Both the position numbers and the translations under genes were made by a program. The notes beneath the pieces were generated by a model, which saw nothing but the letters and a program-made list of their open reading frames with translations, was not told the DNA's origin and did not search any database. This document shows, piece after piece, positions 63,843 through 64,000 of a stretch of 64,000 nucleotides of DNA; the stretch's first letter is position 1, and every line of letters begins with the position of its first letter. This DNA is from Macrothele yani (lineage: Eukaryota; Arthropoda; Arachnida; Araneae; Macrothelidae), in the NCBI GenBank assembly GCA_039090855.1, contig CM077025.1:101970489-102034488 (forward strand), written 5' to 3'.

Positions 63843-64000
63843 AGAATTCTCTAACTTATGCAGCTATAGTGAATCAAGTTGTTCTTCATCTTTTCGCTTA
63901 AAATTACACATACACCAGCCTGTCCTCAGACATTATCCAATACTCCAGACCACACACTCACCTTCCATTCACTTCTATACCAATTTCCTTCTTTTTGGTT

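Larger units (their letters stand above)
61916..64000 (-). mobile_element. LINE (RTE-like), 5' part, runs off the window
   Basis: The minus-strand order from the right edge is: endonuclease piece IIAGDFNVRVG (about 63690-63725), then the linker RIKVKRLPEDHQRYSDLFRE near 63275-63340, KNRIGEMIWVPNELSERWSE near 62845-62910, AGVDGITAEMLKYGGDS-like residues near 62640-62700, GFMPGKGCTNQI near 62430-62470, FIDLKKAYD at 62342-62372, and LLFADGTVLLAESKSELQSM near 62015-62080. The FADD motif reads FADG here. Many stops and shifts break it. It is the 5' portion of the element whose 3' part is 57130-58741. Confidence 0.87.

Overview
The window looks like AT-rich nuclear DNA from an animal, most likely an arthropod. 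The evidence is spliced exons of a conserved animal gene (integrin-linked kinase), introns of 6-18 kb, and a dense load of mariner, hAT, RTE-type LINE, Penelope-like, piggyBac-like and tRNA-derived SINE sequences. The mariner and hAT diversity and one decayed multi-copy gene family (1545-3123) point to arthropods. I cannot name the species. No bacterial genes, operons, rRNA, CRISPR arrays or intact tRNA genes were seen.

Host gene: the four 3'-terminal coding exons of Ilk lie on the minus strand at 49840-49961, 43157-43256, 25323-25453 and 14914-15060. They splice in frame and end in a stop codon. The upstream exons (ankyrin repeats and N-lobe) are not in the window, so everything from about 15 kb to 64 kb is probably Ilk intron or coding sequence. 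The rest of the window consists of repeats.

Layout: 1-1175 is a diverged tandem satellite of about 150 bp, carrying a CTCF-like core once per unit. 1545-3123 is a broken multi-copy arthropod gene. 3956-10640 holds a deleted mariner, a Penelope-like tail, an LTR-like repeat and a dead LINE. 13.3-14.1 kb holds SINEs. The last Ilk intron (15.1-25.3 kb) carries a 240-bp-arm foldback and three mariner remnants, two of them with hAT-like insertions inside. The next intron (25.5-43.2 kb) has a mariner split by a hAT, a mariner-like element split by an LTR-like repeat, a hAT/mariner/Tc1 mosaic, a SINE, an apparently full-length RTE-type LINE with an open 984-codon frame, and a Tc1 remnant. The following intron (43.3-49.8 kb) holds pogo-like and piggyBac-like MITEs and a second SINE family. 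Beyond 50 kb are a hAT containing a Penelope-like element, a fold-back Penelope fragment with 71-bp arms differing at one base, and a LINE split by a 3.17-kb hAT. That hAT contains a piggyBac-like MITE filled with a minisatellite, and its LINE junction has been amplified as roughly 395-bp tandem units.

Most mobile elements are dead. The exceptions by appearance are the RTE LINE at 36653-39821 and the near-identical arms at 55623-56006. Nothing suggests the elements cooperate. The nesting gives a relative insertion order, and the best candidates for unusual biology are the MITE-borne minisatellite and the LINE/hAT junction array.
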